Shown here in pieces: positions 9,667 to 17,968 of a stretch of 64,000 nt of DNA. Below the pieces are notes generated by a model. The model did no database searches, had not been told where the DNA came from, and saw nothing but the letters and a program-made list of their open reading frames with translations. Position 1 is the first letter of the stretch; each line of letters opens with the position of its first letter. Source of the stretch: Paenibacillus sp. yr247 (GTDB lineage Bacteria; Bacillota; Bacilli; Paenibacillales; NBRC-103111). The stretch lies in contig NZ_FNIF01000009.1 in NCBI RefSeq assembly GCF_900103825.1, positions 1 to 64,000 of the forward strand. The letters run 5' to 3'. Both the position numbers and the translations under genes were made by a program.

Positions 9667-10052
9667 TTCCTCAAAGCGCGTATTACTTCCACAATTACCT
9701 TTATCTCTTTTTCGTTCAGGAGAATCCCGTCTAAAGTGACACTACTGTCTAGGAGATGTAAATTGGAGAGTTCGAACTGATTCTTCCCAGTTTCCTGCGG
9801 ATCTAAGAATCCAGCTTTTTTCAATAGTAGCTCATAGGGATAATTAAAGGCTTCAGATAAACGCCTTATAGTATCTGTAGAAGGCCGTATTGGAGTTCTA
9901 GTCCTTGGATCTTTACCTCTCTCTAAGTTACCTATATAAGTGTAACTAAGTCCAGAAGCTTCTCCTACATCTCTCAAAGATAACTTTCGTTCTTTTCTTA
10001 ATTGAAGGATAAAATCTGCAAATTCCTGTAGTACATCTACCTCCTGCAACAA
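9657..10052 (-). CDS. XRE-family transcriptional regulator
   Basis: A helix-turn-helix of the Cro/C1 type spans residues ~8-70: LRKERKLSLRDVGEASGLSY, then TYIGNLERGKDP and a DTIRRLSEAFNYPYELLLKKAG segment. There is no ATG in frame. The best start is a TTG at 10052, six bases after AGGAG; TTGs at 10058 and 10049 are alternatives. The product probably binds its own promoter region and controls the downstream PD-(D/E)XK-like and 227-aa genes, as in restriction-modification controllers. The C-terminal tail is helical and may dimerise. Confidence 0.85.
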   Translation of the reverse strand: MLQEVDVLQEFADFILQLRKERKLSLRDVGEASGLSYTYIGNLERGKDPRTRTPIRPSTDTIRRLSEAFNYPYELLLKKAGFLDPQETGKNQFELSNLHLLDSSVTLDGILLNEKEIKVIVEVIRALRKCD

Positions 10053-10083
10053 AAACAACTCCTATGAAAGTATTATTTCATCC

Positions 10084-10227
10084 TTAATAATTATAGCCCT
10101 CAACGTCTAGTTTATTTTTCCAATCGCTTAACGTATCATATAGAAATTTGGCAGTATGAGTTGGCAGTAACTCCTCTCGCCAGATCTGATACTCATGTAT
10201 GTTATCCTCCACTTCAAAGACCTTCAT
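10084..10227 (-). CDS. 47-aa hypothetical protein
   Basis: A short gene missed by length filters. ATG at 10227 follows a run of G residues (CAGGGGGGAT), and the frame ends with TAA at 10084, only ~30 bp before the XRE start. The product is acidic with aromatic residues (it begins MKVFEVEDNIHEYQIW). No family was recognised. Its position suggests it is the first gene of the XRE unit. Confidence 0.5.
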   Translation of the reverse strand: MKVFEVEDNIHEYQIWREELLPTHTAKFLYDTLSDWKNKLDVEGYNY

Positions 10228-10273
10228 TTAATTATCCCCCCTGACTTGAGTTTGAGTGACAGCTAGTGGATTG

Positions 10274-10308
10274 TAAAAAGCCCCTTAGTTCATTTGAACA
10301 AAGGGGCT
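10274..10308 (-). terminator. Intrinsic terminator, minus strand
   Basis: AGCCCCTT (10279-10286) pairs with AAGGGGCT (10301-10308), with GTTCA/TGAAC pairing inside the loop. On the minus strand it is followed by TTTTT. It ends the unit containing the 54-aa gene at 10322. Confidence 0.85.
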
Positions 10309-10321
10309 AATATGTAATAAC

Positions 10322-10486
10322 CTATTTAACCATCTTGATGTCCTCTTCAATCTTTCCTCGAAGAATTACTGTTCCGTGTGTTGCTTTTGTAAGGGCCGGC
10401 TTATTCGAATGTTTGACCTTGCGAATGACTATGACGCGACTTCTCTTTTGCTTGCTGCCAAAGATTCTATTAAACAAGTTTACCAT
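10322..10486 (-). CDS. 54-aa basic protein, paralogue of the 11397 gene
   Basis: ATG at 10486 follows GGAGGCGATTCGAG. The product is small and basic (begins MVNLFNRIFGSKQKR). Its C-terminal part contains THGTVILRGK, which matches SHGTIRLRGK in the 53-aa product at 11397-11558. The two small genes bracket the 286-aa-frame membrane protein, all on the minus strand. They are probably one family that was duplicated. Function is unknown. Confidence 0.6.
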   Translation of the reverse strand: MVNLFNRIFGSKQKRSRVIVIRKVKHSNKPALTKATHGTVILRGKIEEDIKMVK

Positions 10487-10501
10487 CTCGAATCGCCTCC
10501 T

Positions 10502-11302
10502 TTATCTATAGTTTACGACAAATTGTACCAGCTTGTCCATATGGCCAAGCATAGTGAACGGTCTGACTATCTGCTCCCATTCTTCAATATGGGACTCTAC
10601 ATCGATCGAATTGGCAATAGCTATTAGGCAGCCCAGCCGAAGAGTCCCATCATTTCTGAAGAATAAAAGTGTATCGGAGTCTGTATGGTCAAAGTGCTCC
10701 TTCACTTCTTCCCATATCGGATACGTCTTCTCTGTCTCTAAGAACTTGTCTATTGCCTTGTGGTCCATTCTTTCTTGGTCAGTAGAGCAAGAACGTCCCC
10801 ATCTCCAACTTGTGAGTTTATTCTTGCCTCGGTTATTTACGACCAATACTGCTCGAGCCTCAGATGGCTGGATTTGAAAAAGATTACAAACATCATCAAT
10901 AAGTGCTTGAAATAATCCCTCAATTTTATCTGCTTTTTGTTCCGTTGGTGCCTGCCGATTGTTTACCGTTTCCTTGACCTCAGCGATCATCTTTGCATAG
11001 TTATTGCGGGAGCGGTAAGGTTCCTCATTTGGTGCTTCTGATTCCGTTTTCTCTTTTTTATACAAGAGGGCAGAAATGAAAGCTAGTGGTGACGCATAAA
11101 GAATGAGAAGCACAACGAATTTGGCTCGCCCTGCAAGCGTACCCTCTGCTTTCCATTCAACCAAAAGTTTAAACGGCTTGGTCAGAAGATCGTTAAGAGC
11201 GAATAGCTCTTCAACAAAAGCCGGCCCCATAATAATAAGAGCGCCGATAAGTATTCTGCCGGGTATAGTTCCGATCAGGGCTCGTCCCAATTTTCTCATC
11301 AT
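10502..11302 (-). CDS. Two-helix membrane protein with cytosolic sensor-like domain
   Basis: The ATG pair at 11302/11299 follows GGAGGAGG at a slightly long distance (13 nt); a more upstream ATG at 11329 is possible. Two hydrophobic helices lie in the first ~95 residues (IPGRILIGALIIMGPAFV and FVVLLILYASPLAFISALLY). A charged linker follows, then a ~150-residue soluble domain beginning near EGLFQALIDDVCNLFQ that has the look of a GAF-like alpha/beta fold (ARAVLVVNN, ...TLRLGCLIAIANS). No catalytic motif was seen. It is flanked by two paralogous small proteins, which may be its partners. Confidence 0.5.
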   Translation of the reverse strand: MMRKLGRALIGTIPGRILIGALIIMGPAFVEELFALNDLLTKPFKLLVEWKAEGTLAGRAKFVVLLILYASPLAFISALLYKKEKTESEAPNEEPYRSRNNYAKMIAEVKETVNNRQAPTEQKADKIEGLFQALIDDVCNLFQIQPSEARAVLVVNNRGKNKLTSWRWGRSCSTDQERMDHKAIDKFLETEKTYPIWEEVKEHFDHTDSDTLLFFRNDGTLRLGCLIAIANSIDVESHIEEWEQIVRPFTMLGHMDKLVQFVVNYR

Positions 11303-11370
11303 CTTGTTTTGCGTTCCTCCTCCGTACATCTTTACTATACTAAGGAATGTTCTGGCAGGCAATAATAATA

Positions 11371-11389
11371 GCCCCTAAGTTACAGGGGC
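11371..11389 (-). terminator. Weak hairpin between small gene and membrane gene
   Basis: GCCCCT (11371-11376) pairs with AGGGGC (11384-11389). On the minus strand only an AT-rich tail (TATTATTATT) follows, so it may attenuate rather than end transcription. Confidence 0.4.
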
Positions 11390-11396
11390 CATTTGA

Positions 11397-11558
11397 TCAC
11401 TGCTTCCCCCGTAGTCGGATTGTACCATGTGAAGCTGAGGGGATTGGTTTATTTACTTTTAAGTCTATTTCGACCATTTCACGGCCATTGGAGCTGCGAA
11501 TTACCTTTCTATCAGTAACGCTAAGATATGACTTACTCTTTCTTTTTTTTCCGAACAT
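11397..11558 (-). CDS. 53-aa basic protein, paralogue of the 10322 gene
   Basis: ATG at 11558 with AAGGAG eight bases upstream; stop at 11397. The N-terminus is very basic (MFGKKRKSKS). The tail SASHGTIRLRGKQ resembles the tail of the 54-aa protein at 10322-10486. It is the first gene of the minus-strand unit that continues into the membrane protein. It could bind nucleic acid or be a membrane-protein partner; neither is shown by the sequence. Confidence 0.6.
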   Translation of the reverse strand: MFGKKRKSKSYLSVTDRKVIRSSNGREMVEIDLKVNKPIPSASHGTIRLRGKQ

Positions 11559-11663
11559 GCTAATCACTCCTTATGATAAGCATGTCCACTAATAGACTTA
11601 TATAAACTTGATGGATCGGAGCACCAAGCGACCTCATTCATAATATTTCTTCCGTTCGTAAAA

Positions 11664-12611
11664 CTAAGAAACAATTTTACTTTCAATCGACTCAATCCAC
11701 GCTACTTCCGACACTCGAAAAGCAAAATCATCGAAAACGAGTAACTCGTCGCCTTCTAACCGTTTTTTCTCGAAAAAGTTGACTAGCGATTGCAAGTCAG
11801 GATAAGTTGAAACATGGCCTACCCCTTCTTTACCAGATTTCAAAACGATTCGTATCTGGAAGCCTTCACCTTTGTTTTTTTCCTCTTTTTTTGTTCTTTT
11901 AGTTTTTCTTTGGCTCACAGTGTTATCTTTTTCCAGATCTGATTTTATTGCAGATGCAACCGCTGAATGTATTTCGTATCCATACTCAGCTTCACTGAGT
12001 ATTTCCATCTTAATGAAGAGGTGAATGCACTTTTTTATCTCCGTCCCGCGAATATTCGTACATTCAGATAACTTCTCGATTGTTAAATTCTTGACACCGA
12101 TCTGATACATAGTTATCAGCAGTTGTTTCTGTTTGGCACTAAGATTGAAATTATAAGCATGCATTACTGCTGCTACTTGGGATACCAGCCGAGAATTTGG
12201 GTTTGCTTCTATGGCATTCTTTAACAATGCCAATCCATCTTTTTGAAACCCCAAAGCAATTTTCAATAGACCCGAGTAATAAAGATAAGTTTGATCTTTT
12301 AAATCTACAATCTCGGGAGGATCCTGAATAAACTCTCCTGCCATTTCAAATTCCTTCAACTTCAACATGGCGTTCAGTATAACGTAATAATAGATCCCTT
12401 CATCAAGAAATTCATGATCGTATAGATTAAGCAAGCTCCTAGGTGGCATGTCTTGGTAATTTCTCGGAATGTACCATTTCATGAAACGATCTCGTTTACT
12501 CAATTCTTTATAAAACAGCATGTTACTTGTTAATCCCCAATTTCTTTCTCTGACTAGGTAATCGGTACATATTTTTGGCCTCATTCGGCAATCGGAACAA
12601 ATTCTTGTCAT
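11664..12611 (-). CDS. Hypothetical zinc-motif/TPR-like protein
   Basis: 315 aa as read from ATG 12611. The first residues contain C-S-D-C and a further C (possible zinc site), then a helical region resembling TPR repeats (about 60-160), a winged-helix-like stretch (LTIEKLSECTNIRGTEIKKC), a Lys-rich linker, and a compact C-terminal domain. The start codon has no ribosome binding site and lies inside one arm of a 21-bp perfect inverted repeat (12591-12638). So either the start is further in, or translation and transcription are controlled by that palindrome. Function unknown. Confidence 0.55.
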   Translation of the reverse strand: MTRICSDCRMRPKICTDYLVRERNWGLTSNMLFYKELSKRDRFMKWYIPRNYQDMPPRSLLNLYDHEFLDEGIYYYVILNAMLKLKEFEMAGEFIQDPPEIVDLKDQTYLYYSGLLKIALGFQKDGLALLKNAIEANPNSRLVSQVAAVMHAYNFNLSAKQKQLLITMYQIGVKNLTIEKLSECTNIRGTEIKKCIHLFIKMEILSEAEYGYEIHSAVASAIKSDLEKDNTVSQRKTKRTKKEEKNKGEGFQIRIVLKSGKEGVGHVSTYPDLQSLVNFFEKKRLEGDELLVFDDFAFRVSEVAWIESIESKIVS

Positions 12612-12638
12612 CGGTTAATGACAAGAATTTGTTCCGAT
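12591..12638. repeat. 21-bp perfect inverted repeat over a start codon
   Basis: Arms at 12591-12611 and 12618-12638 are exact complements, separated by CGGTTA. The arm core reads GGAACAAATTCTTG. The left arm encodes the first residues of the 12611 gene and includes its ATG. A related half-site (GACAAGAACTTTATGTTCCG) lies near 12737. It could be an operator, a transcript hairpin that hides the start, or a recombination site. Confidence 0.7.
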
Positions 12639-13045
12639 AAAATAAAAAAACCGTAGTTTCTGCAATTGTTTATCGGTCTATATTCTTGACACTCGACATG
12701 AAAAATGTGTTGTTGTTCTGTTGTCGACTACTTCTGACAAGAACTTTATGTTCCGTCTGCCTTGGATGCACCACTTTGATCCAGATGGTTTATAAGTGTT
12801 TTAAAGAGTTCGAATTGATTCGATTGCTGGTCTGTTGCTTTTTCATATTCAGAATTGAAATACGGGGAATGCTCCCAGTGATTCAGTAAATCAACATACG
12901 CCCATCGCAGAATTAATATCTATCCTCATATGGATGAGGGTCATAAGAGCGATCATTATTTTCTATATACGTAAGCGTCAAACCGTACACACCTGTCTAT
13001 CAGCAAAAAAATCTGCCACAATGAATCCATCAAACGAAAGGATGG
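12639..13045. other. Gene-free AT-rich stretch
   Basis: No gene was supported. A plus-strand frame at 12686-12889 has no ribosome binding site and no recognisable content. A partial copy of the 12591 palindrome arm (near 12737) and a short inverted repeat near 12924 (CTCATATGGATGAG) are the only structures seen. Confidence 0.4.
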
Positions 13046-13149
13046 ATTCGCATTGAAGAGACGTTGCAGGAAACTTGGGCCCAACCTATTGCTGCCTATC
13101 AGGCAAGCGGTCAGACCATGAAAGCTTGGTGCGCGGTAGCGCAATCTAA
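13046..13149 (+). mobile_element. IS66-type tnpA relic (partial)
   Basis: The plus-strand frame reads WIRIEETLQETWAQPIAAYQ and then ASGQTMKAWC. This is the typical N-terminal pattern of the small accessory TnpA protein of IS66-family elements (W..RI.AYQASG.S...WC). Only ~35 codons survive, and the relic abuts the stop codon of the dehydrogenase gene at 13150. No inverted ends were found. Confidence 0.55.
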
Positions 13150-14124
13150 TCAGGAACTCGTTGATTCTCCGCCGTCTACATGCAACACCTGACCGGTAAC
13201 AAAACTGGAGTCATCCGATGCTAAGTATACCCAAGTAGGCGCTAACTCAAAAGGCTGTCCAGGTCGATTCATTAGGTTGTTGCCCATACCCCACAGGGCT
13301 GTCTCATCACTGGTCATACTTGACGGGATTAATGGTGTCCAAATTCGTCCTGGTGCGACTGCGTTAACCCTAATACCTTGCTTGATTACACTACTTGCAA
13401 GTGCTCTGGTGAAACCTACTATAGCAGCTTTACTTGCACTATAGTCCAGCAATAGTTTCTGACTGCCATAAGCAACTACTGAAGTTGTATTAATAATAGT
13501 ACTGCCTGCTTTCAAGTGGGGAAGAGCTGCTCTTGTTGTATAGAAATGAGAATATACATTAACCGTAAAGATTTCGTTAAATTGCTCATCTGTAATATCG
13601 GTCAGCGAATTTTGCTGAAATTGGACGCCTACATGATTCACAAGAGTGTCTAACTTTCCAAAAAAGTCAATTGTGTTTTCCACGATATGAATGCAATGCT
13701 GCTTATTACGCAAGTCACCTGGAAGAAGAAGACAACGCTGTCCTAATTGTTCTACGCACGTTTTCGTACGGTGCGCATCCTCATGCTCATCCAAATATGA
13801 AATCGCCACGTCTGCGCCTTCTTTAGCAAATATAACTGCGATAGCAGCTCCCATGCCGCTATCCCCGCCAGTAATCAATGCCACTTTCCCTTTTAACTTT
13901 TCACTACCTTTGTAATGAGGATTTTCAATGATGGGGCGAGGAACCATGAGTTGTTCTATTCCAGGCTGACGAAGCTGCTGTTGCTCTGGAAAATGAATCG
14001 GAATTTCTTCATATTTCGTTATTTTCCCGTAGCTCGGATAAAGTGGGAATGGATCATTTTTTTTATTCTGCTCAAACCATTCCTGCAGCGCTCGAATTTC
14101 GTTCTCAATATTGTTATTGTTCAT
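13150..14124 (-). CDS. SDR-family oxidoreductase (YhdF/YdaD-like)
   Basis: ATG at 14124 follows GAGGAGGACC; a longer frame to 14385 is not supported. The 324-aa protein has an N-terminal ~70-residue extension ([25 protein letters not shown]) typical of the stress-related long SDRs of Bacillus. A Rossmann fold follows with TGGDSGMG at 85-92 (NAD(P) binding), an internal NHVG, the catalytic Ser in [10 protein letters not shown], and YSASKAA (Tyr and Lys). In most members the NxxG motif is NNAG; here it is NHVG. It is likely a cytosolic NAD(P)-dependent alcohol or aldehyde dehydrogenase, substrate unknown. It has no operon partner. Confidence 0.85.
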   Translation of the reverse strand: MNNNNIENEIRALQEWFEQNKKNDPFPLYPSYGKITKYEEIPIHFPEQQQLRQPGIEQLMVPRPIIENPHYKGSEKLKGKVALITGGDSGMGAAIAVIFAKEGADVAISYLDEHEDAHRTKTCVEQLGQRCLLLPGDLRNKQHCIHIVENTIDFFGKLDTLVNHVGVQFQQNSLTDITDEQFNEIFTVNVYSHFYTTRAALPHLKAGSTIINTTSVVAYGSQKLLLDYSASKAAIVGFTRALASSVIKQGIRVNAVAPGRIWTPLIPSSMTSDETALWGMGNNLMNRPGQPFELAPTWVYLASDDSSFVTGQVLHVDGGESTSS

Positions 14125-14870
14125 TGCGGAAAGGTCCTCCTCAGCTTTCAATTTCACATAACCTATGCTGTCTTGGCAAAAACTATGCCCTTCACCATTT
14201 ATCGAACTTCGAGGAATCATTTGGGCCAAAATGAAATAGAATGTATCACACATATCTAGAACAAGGAGGAATACTCTGATGAGGAGGTTTATTTTCAGTC
14301 CCCAAATAAGGACGTTACTCATTAATCGTTCAAACGAGAAAGTTACGATGGAATACATGAATTTCTCGTGGCCAATGCCTGTCATTACAATTAGACCACC
14401 CTACTATGCGAATCCCCGTTATGAGCCAGAGTACCCCCTAATTTAAGCATGTCTAGTAATTCGATTTGCACAATAAGAATATCGCGATTGGTGATGATGG
14501 AGGAGCGTGTTTGAGATTGGCCGAGTCTGAGTAAGGTGTATCGACGAGGGAATATAAGATTTTGTGCCGGCCGTCCAAATATGGAAGGTCTTTTTTTATT
14601 TCCCAGCACACCAACCGAGCTTGATCAGCGTTATATGAGTATAGGCAAAGGAGAGCGAATCGCGCCAACTTTCATTTGAAGGAGCGGATTGCTCAGATTC
14701 AACCGGTTCGGGTGTCACTTGTACATGAAGCCAAGTTGCATTGCTTGAAACGTGAGCCTGTATAGATCCAGAAGTAGTGTCAATTCGTTTCATCCACGTA
14801 TAGAGTGGCCTACATATCCTGAGAACGACTATCCCATGGTGTTTGAATGTGGGTTGGGTTTGACGTTTAC
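14125..14870. other. Gene-free stretch
   Basis: Short open frames on both strands lack ribosome binding sites and show no protein-like pattern (for example 14596-14901 minus, 14391-14609 minus). A GGAGG at 14267 on the plus strand precedes no usable gene. The stretch is probably decayed sequence. Confidence 0.4.
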
Positions 14871-14969
14871 CTAATACTGATCCATGTAGTCGTCCGAACA
14901 ATATTTCGTTCCTTTGGCATCAATAATATATCTCTCATCCGTTTCCTTTTTACATTGGGTACAATTCAT
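14871..14969 (-). CDS. 32-aa cysteine-pair mini-protein
   Basis: ATG at 14969 with GAGGAG upstream; stop TAG at 14871. The product begins MNCTQCKKETDE and later has YCSDD, so there are three cysteines, two in a CxxC knuckle. This looks like half of a zinc ribbon, as in very small phage or plasmid proteins. Function unknown. The strong ribosome binding site is the main argument that it is real. Confidence 0.5.
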   Translation of the reverse strand: MNCTQCKKETDERYIIDAKGTKYCSDDYMDQY

Positions 14970-15280
14970 TTTATTTTCTCTCCTCGTAATCAGCATTGGT
15001 GAACGAGAGTATGGCACAAATGTAGACTGTTCAAGCTTTCATGGATTTTCATTATGCAACAAAATTATTATTGTGTTGTCTGGGGCTGAAGCATAGATCG
15101 TAGTATGTAGTCGACTATCTTCATTCTGCAATCGAATGTCCATGAATGGTTCGTGCCTTGACTAGAACCAGGGGGTACTAAAAATTAATGAACTACTCGC
15201 CTTTTCCCCAGAACCTCTCTGCTGTACCTCTCCTAGGCATTTGCTTTCATTTACGAACTTCTATAAAACTTGAATTTTAT
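14970..15280. other. Gene-free stretch beside the truncated IS3 element
   Basis: No gene was found. A plus-strand frame at 14914-15096 has no start signals. The segment probably includes the sequence that replaced the missing end of the IS3-family element. Confidence 0.4.
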
Positions 15281-15829
15281 CTATAATGGTGAGTTACTAC
15301 TCACGTCGAATCCTGACGAACAGAAATGGCTCCCTGACATCGCAATGGCGGATAGATATATCCTTTGGTCCAACACGCGGTATTGTGTAATATCAGTCAC
15401 CCATTTCTGGTTTGGCTTTTCAGCCGTAAATTCACGGTTTAATAGGTTTTCTGCAACGCGTCCATCGGAAACCGCGACTTGGTAAGCAGTAGGATGGAAT
15501 CTCTTACGTCTAATAATGGCTCTTAGTCCCATTTCTTTCATGAGTCGATATACTCTCTTATGGTTAACAAGTTCACCGTATCGACGTTCTAGTTCCATTT
15601 GTATCCTACGATACCCGTATGTACCCTCGCGTAGATCATAGATAGCTTGTATTCGGTCTTTGGTTATGCGATCACGGTTCAGTTGAGACGTGTGTAAATA
15701 CCGGTAATAGCCGCTCCTAGATACTTGCATGACCTCACAAATCCTTTGCACTGTATAACCAGATGCCATCTGTTCTACGACTTTGAACCTGCTTCTTTTT
15801 GTACCTCCTGTATCCAGATTTCCAAGCAC
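15281..15829 (-). pseudogene. IS3-family transposase OrfB, truncated
   Basis: The frame begins with an OrfB-like N-terminus: VEQMASGYTVQRICEVMQVS, then RSGYYRYL and the HTH_21-type region (YGYRRIQMELERRYGELVNH). It reaches the first catalytic Asp in KWVTDITQYRV. After YLSAI the homology stops and an unrelated tail of ~17 residues follows, so the second half of the DDE catalytic domain is gone. The break is near 15345. It overlaps OrfA in another frame, as expected for the programmed frameshift of IS3 elements. It cannot be active. Confidence 0.85.
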
Positions 15830-16170
15830 TTTTTTAGCATTTCATTCTCCCGAGTAAGCTTCTGAAGATGTCTGTCTTCATCCTTGTATACTTCACGTCG
15901 TCCTCTATTATCCATAAGACCGTACTCGCCAAACTGCTTATACTTACGCATCCAGATCTTAACACGATCATGATCTTCTATCCCAAGCTCTTCTGAAATC
16001 TGACGTTTCGTCATTCCTTCTAGCTTCATTTTAATAGCTTTCAATTTCAGTTCTTGGCTGTACGTTTTTAACTTCTGTCCCTTTGTCGCCATGCCAAACA
16101 CCCCCTAAAATAGTTTAGATTAACCCAGGGGTTTTTTCTAATGTCTATTTTAGGGGGTGCGTTCTTTGTC
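15345..16170 (-). mobile_element. IS3-family (IS150-like) remnant
   Basis: It comprises OrfA, the first half of OrfB, and one end. The intact end lies near 16140-16170, where GCACCCCCTAAAATAGAC (minus strand) is the likely terminal repeat; a related CACCCCCTAAAATAG occurs just inside at ~16107-16121. The other end was lost at ~15345. No target duplication can be read because one end is missing. Confidence 0.75.
15775..16092 (-). CDS. IS3-family transposase OrfA
   Basis: 105 aa from ATG 16092, which has GGGGGTG upstream. Residues ~8-60 form the helix-turn-helix of IS3 OrfA: KTYSQELKLKAIKMKLEG, MTKRQISEELGI and VKIWMRKYKQFGEYGL. A short leucine-zipper-like helix follows (LQKLTRENEMLKKCLEI). 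It belongs to a remnant element whose OrfB is truncated, so at most it acts as a repressor of related copies. Confidence 0.85.
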   Translation of the reverse strand: MATKGQKLKTYSQELKLKAIKMKLEGMTKRQISEELGIEDHDRVKIWMRKYKQFGEYGLMDNRGRREVYKDEDRHLQKLTRENEMLKKCLEIWIQEVQKEAGSKS

Positions 16171-16251
16171 CGGTGCTTCCGGTACAAGAAAGATAATACC
16201 ATCTATTTCCAGACTTGTATATATATTTTTATTAATACAGAATAATTGCCC

Positions 16252-16305
16252 TTGCATAGAAGATACGTCTTTGGTATATAATAAAAAAACACAAACAAAT
16301 GTTCT
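16252..16305 (+). promoter_or_regulatory. Promoter with LexA-like box for the UvrX operon
   Basis: TATAAT at 16277-16282 is a good -10; TTGCAT at 16252-16257 is a possible -35 (long, 19-nt spacing). Just downstream, 16292-16305 reads CAAACAAATGTTCT, which matches the Gram-positive LexA consensus CGAAC-N4-GTTCG at 8 of 10 fixed positions. SOS control of the downstream error-prone polymerase is therefore expected. Confidence 0.6.
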
Positions 16306-16322
16306 TATTTTGAGGTGATTAA

Positions 16323-16691
16323 ATGAGTGTCATTACAAAAAATGAGACAGACGAGGATGTTCAATTAATCAAAGAGTATACGTTGCTTCCTATATTGCTT
16401 GATATGTTAGCGCGGGATTCCGAGCAGCTCAAAATTTACAAAGATAAACTTGTATATAGTCATGTTCTGTTTTACTTAAAAGAGGTAGAGAATGCCATCT
16501 ATCCTGAATTGCAAAATGTTAAGAACTATATGAAAAAGCGAGACATTAAGGTACTGAATACATCGACCACTTCTTTAGGAATTAATGTTGAATATAAGGT
16601 CCGCGGTTACATCCACCATTTTACAATGCTTCGAAGCTTAGTAAAGGCTGAACTTATGACAACACTAATGAAAATGCGGAGGTCGTTGTAA
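16323..16691 (+). CDS. Conserved hypothetical protein of UvrX operon
   Basis: 122 aa, helical and charged, with TTGAGGTGA before the ATG. No catalytic motif was recognised. Its stop codon overlaps the start of the polymerase gene (TAATG), so the two are translationally coupled. Similar small genes occur in front of plasmid and prophage Y-family polymerases in Bacillales. A role as a polymerase partner is inferred from position only. Confidence 0.65.
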   Translation: MSVITKNETDEDVQLIKEYTLLPILLDMLARDSEQLKIYKDKLVYSHVLFYLKEVENAIYPELQNVKNYMKKRDIKVLNTSTTSLGINVEYKVRGYIHHFTMLRSLVKAELMTTLMKMRRSL

Positions 16692-17968
16692 TGGTAATGA
16701 GAGAAAAAAGTGATCGCACTATCTACCTCTCAGATTGCCAATCTTTTTACGCAAGTGTTGAAAAGGCTACTCATCCAGGACTTGAAAATCTCCCAGTTGT
16801 AGTTGCTGGGGACCCGGCTAGAAGATCTGGAATTATTTTGGCGGCATGCCCAATCGCTAAAAGCTTTGGGATTACTACGGCTCAGCGTCTTGGAGAAGCA
16901 CTTCAACTTTGTCCGGATGCCATTGTAATGCGTCCGCACATGCAGCGCTATATTGATGTTTCACTTGCGATTACGGATATTTACAAGGATTATACTGATC
17001 TCGTTGAGGTGTTTTCAATCGACGAGCAGTTCCTTGATGTTTCAGGTTCGCTCCATCATTTCGGCTGTAATGCTGAAGAATTAGCTTTGCAAATTCAACA
17101 AAAAGTAGCTGCTTCAATGAACATACGAATTCGCCTCGGAATCGGTCCAACGAAGATATTAGCGAAGCAAGCGACTGACAATTTCGCAAAGAAAAACCAA
17201 AGTGGAATTTTTACACTTGGCAAGGAAGATGTTGAGCGAGTGTTGTGGCCACTCAGTGTTGATAAAATGTATGGTGTCGGCTCACGCATGACTAGACACT
17301 TCGTAACCCTTGGAATGACGACCATTGGTCACGTTGGTAGAACCCCACTTGCAACCCTAAAGCAGAAGTTTCGGGCGCGTTTTGGGAAACAATCTGACAT
17401 TCAAGCAGAAGTTATGTGGCGTACTGCTAACGGGCTTGATGATAGTCCAGTCACACCAGGTACTTTCGATGTAGCCCCGAAATCAATTGGTCACGGAATG
17501 ACATTACCGCGAGACTATACAACTGCAGAAGAGATAGATATTGTTCTACTGGAATTGACGGAAGAGGTTTGCCGTGATGCACGAACAAAAGGCTATACGA
17601 GCGGGACCGTTCATGTTTTCTGCATGTGCTCACCATACGATGCACCTACTGGGTTTAGTCAGCAGCGAAAGATGCCTTTTACAACGAACAATACGTTAAA
17701 AGTGTTTGGATCCGTTCGCGAGATATTTCATCGCAATTGGAATGGTCATCCCGTCCGTAAAGTAGGAGTTACGCTTGGATCACTCGATGATGAGGAAGTA
17801 ACTCAGCTAGATCTCTTTGAGGACTTGACCAAACTGCGGAGACTCGATAGTGTCCTGGATGGAATAAAAGACCGCTTTGGTAATACGGCCATCATTCGAG
17901 CATCTAGTCTTATGAAAGCAGGATTAGCAGCTGACAGGGCTGGAAAAATTGGAGGCCACTATAGATGA
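16691..17968 (+). CDS. uvrX: Y-family DNA polymerase, UvrX-type
   Basis: 425 aa. The Y-family catalytic residues are present: Asp15 in IYLSDCQSFYASVEKA and the Asp111-Glu112 pair in FSIDEQFLDVSGS. The fingers region (AGDPARRSGIILAACPIAK) and the helix-hairpin-helix (LGIGPTKILAKQATD, MYGVGSRMTRHF) follow, and a little-finger domain ends the protein. Length and motif wording match the UvrX/YqjW group of plasmid and prophage UmuC-like polymerases. These do error-prone translesion synthesis after DNA damage. The next gene (YolD-like) overlaps by 4 bp, which is the usual partner arrangement. A LexA-like box lies upstream of the operon. Confidence 0.92.
   Translation: MVMREKSDRTIYLSDCQSFYASVEKATHPGLENLPVVVAGDPARRSGIILAACPIAKSFGITTAQRLGEALQLCPDAIVMRPHMQRYIDVSLAITDIYKDYTDLVEVFSIDEQFLDVSGSLHHFGCNAEELALQIQQKVAASMNIRIRLGIGPTKILAKQATDNFAKKNQSGIFTLGKEDVERVLWPLSVDKMYGVGSRMTRHFVTLGMTTIGHVGRTPLATLKQKFRARFGKQSDIQAEVMWRTANGLDDSPVTPGTFDVAPKSIGHGMTLPRDYTTAEEIDIVLLELTEEVCRDARTKGYTSGTVHVFCMCSPYDAPTGFSQQRKMPFTTNNTLKVFGSVREIFHRNWNGHPVRKVGVTLGSLDDEEVTQLDLFEDLTKLRRLDSVLDGIKDRFGNTAIIRASSLMKAGLAADRAGKIGGHYR

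Noticed and set aside
12686-12889. 67-aa plus-strand frame rich in Cys and Leu
   Set aside because: No start signals; AT-rich, shadow-like composition.
14391-14901. Minus-strand open frames of 71-101 aa
   Set aside because: No ribosome binding site, no protein-like pattern, and they overlap each other in different frames.
15281-16170. Complete, active IS3 element
   Set aside because: OrfB stops after the first catalytic Asp and one end is missing.
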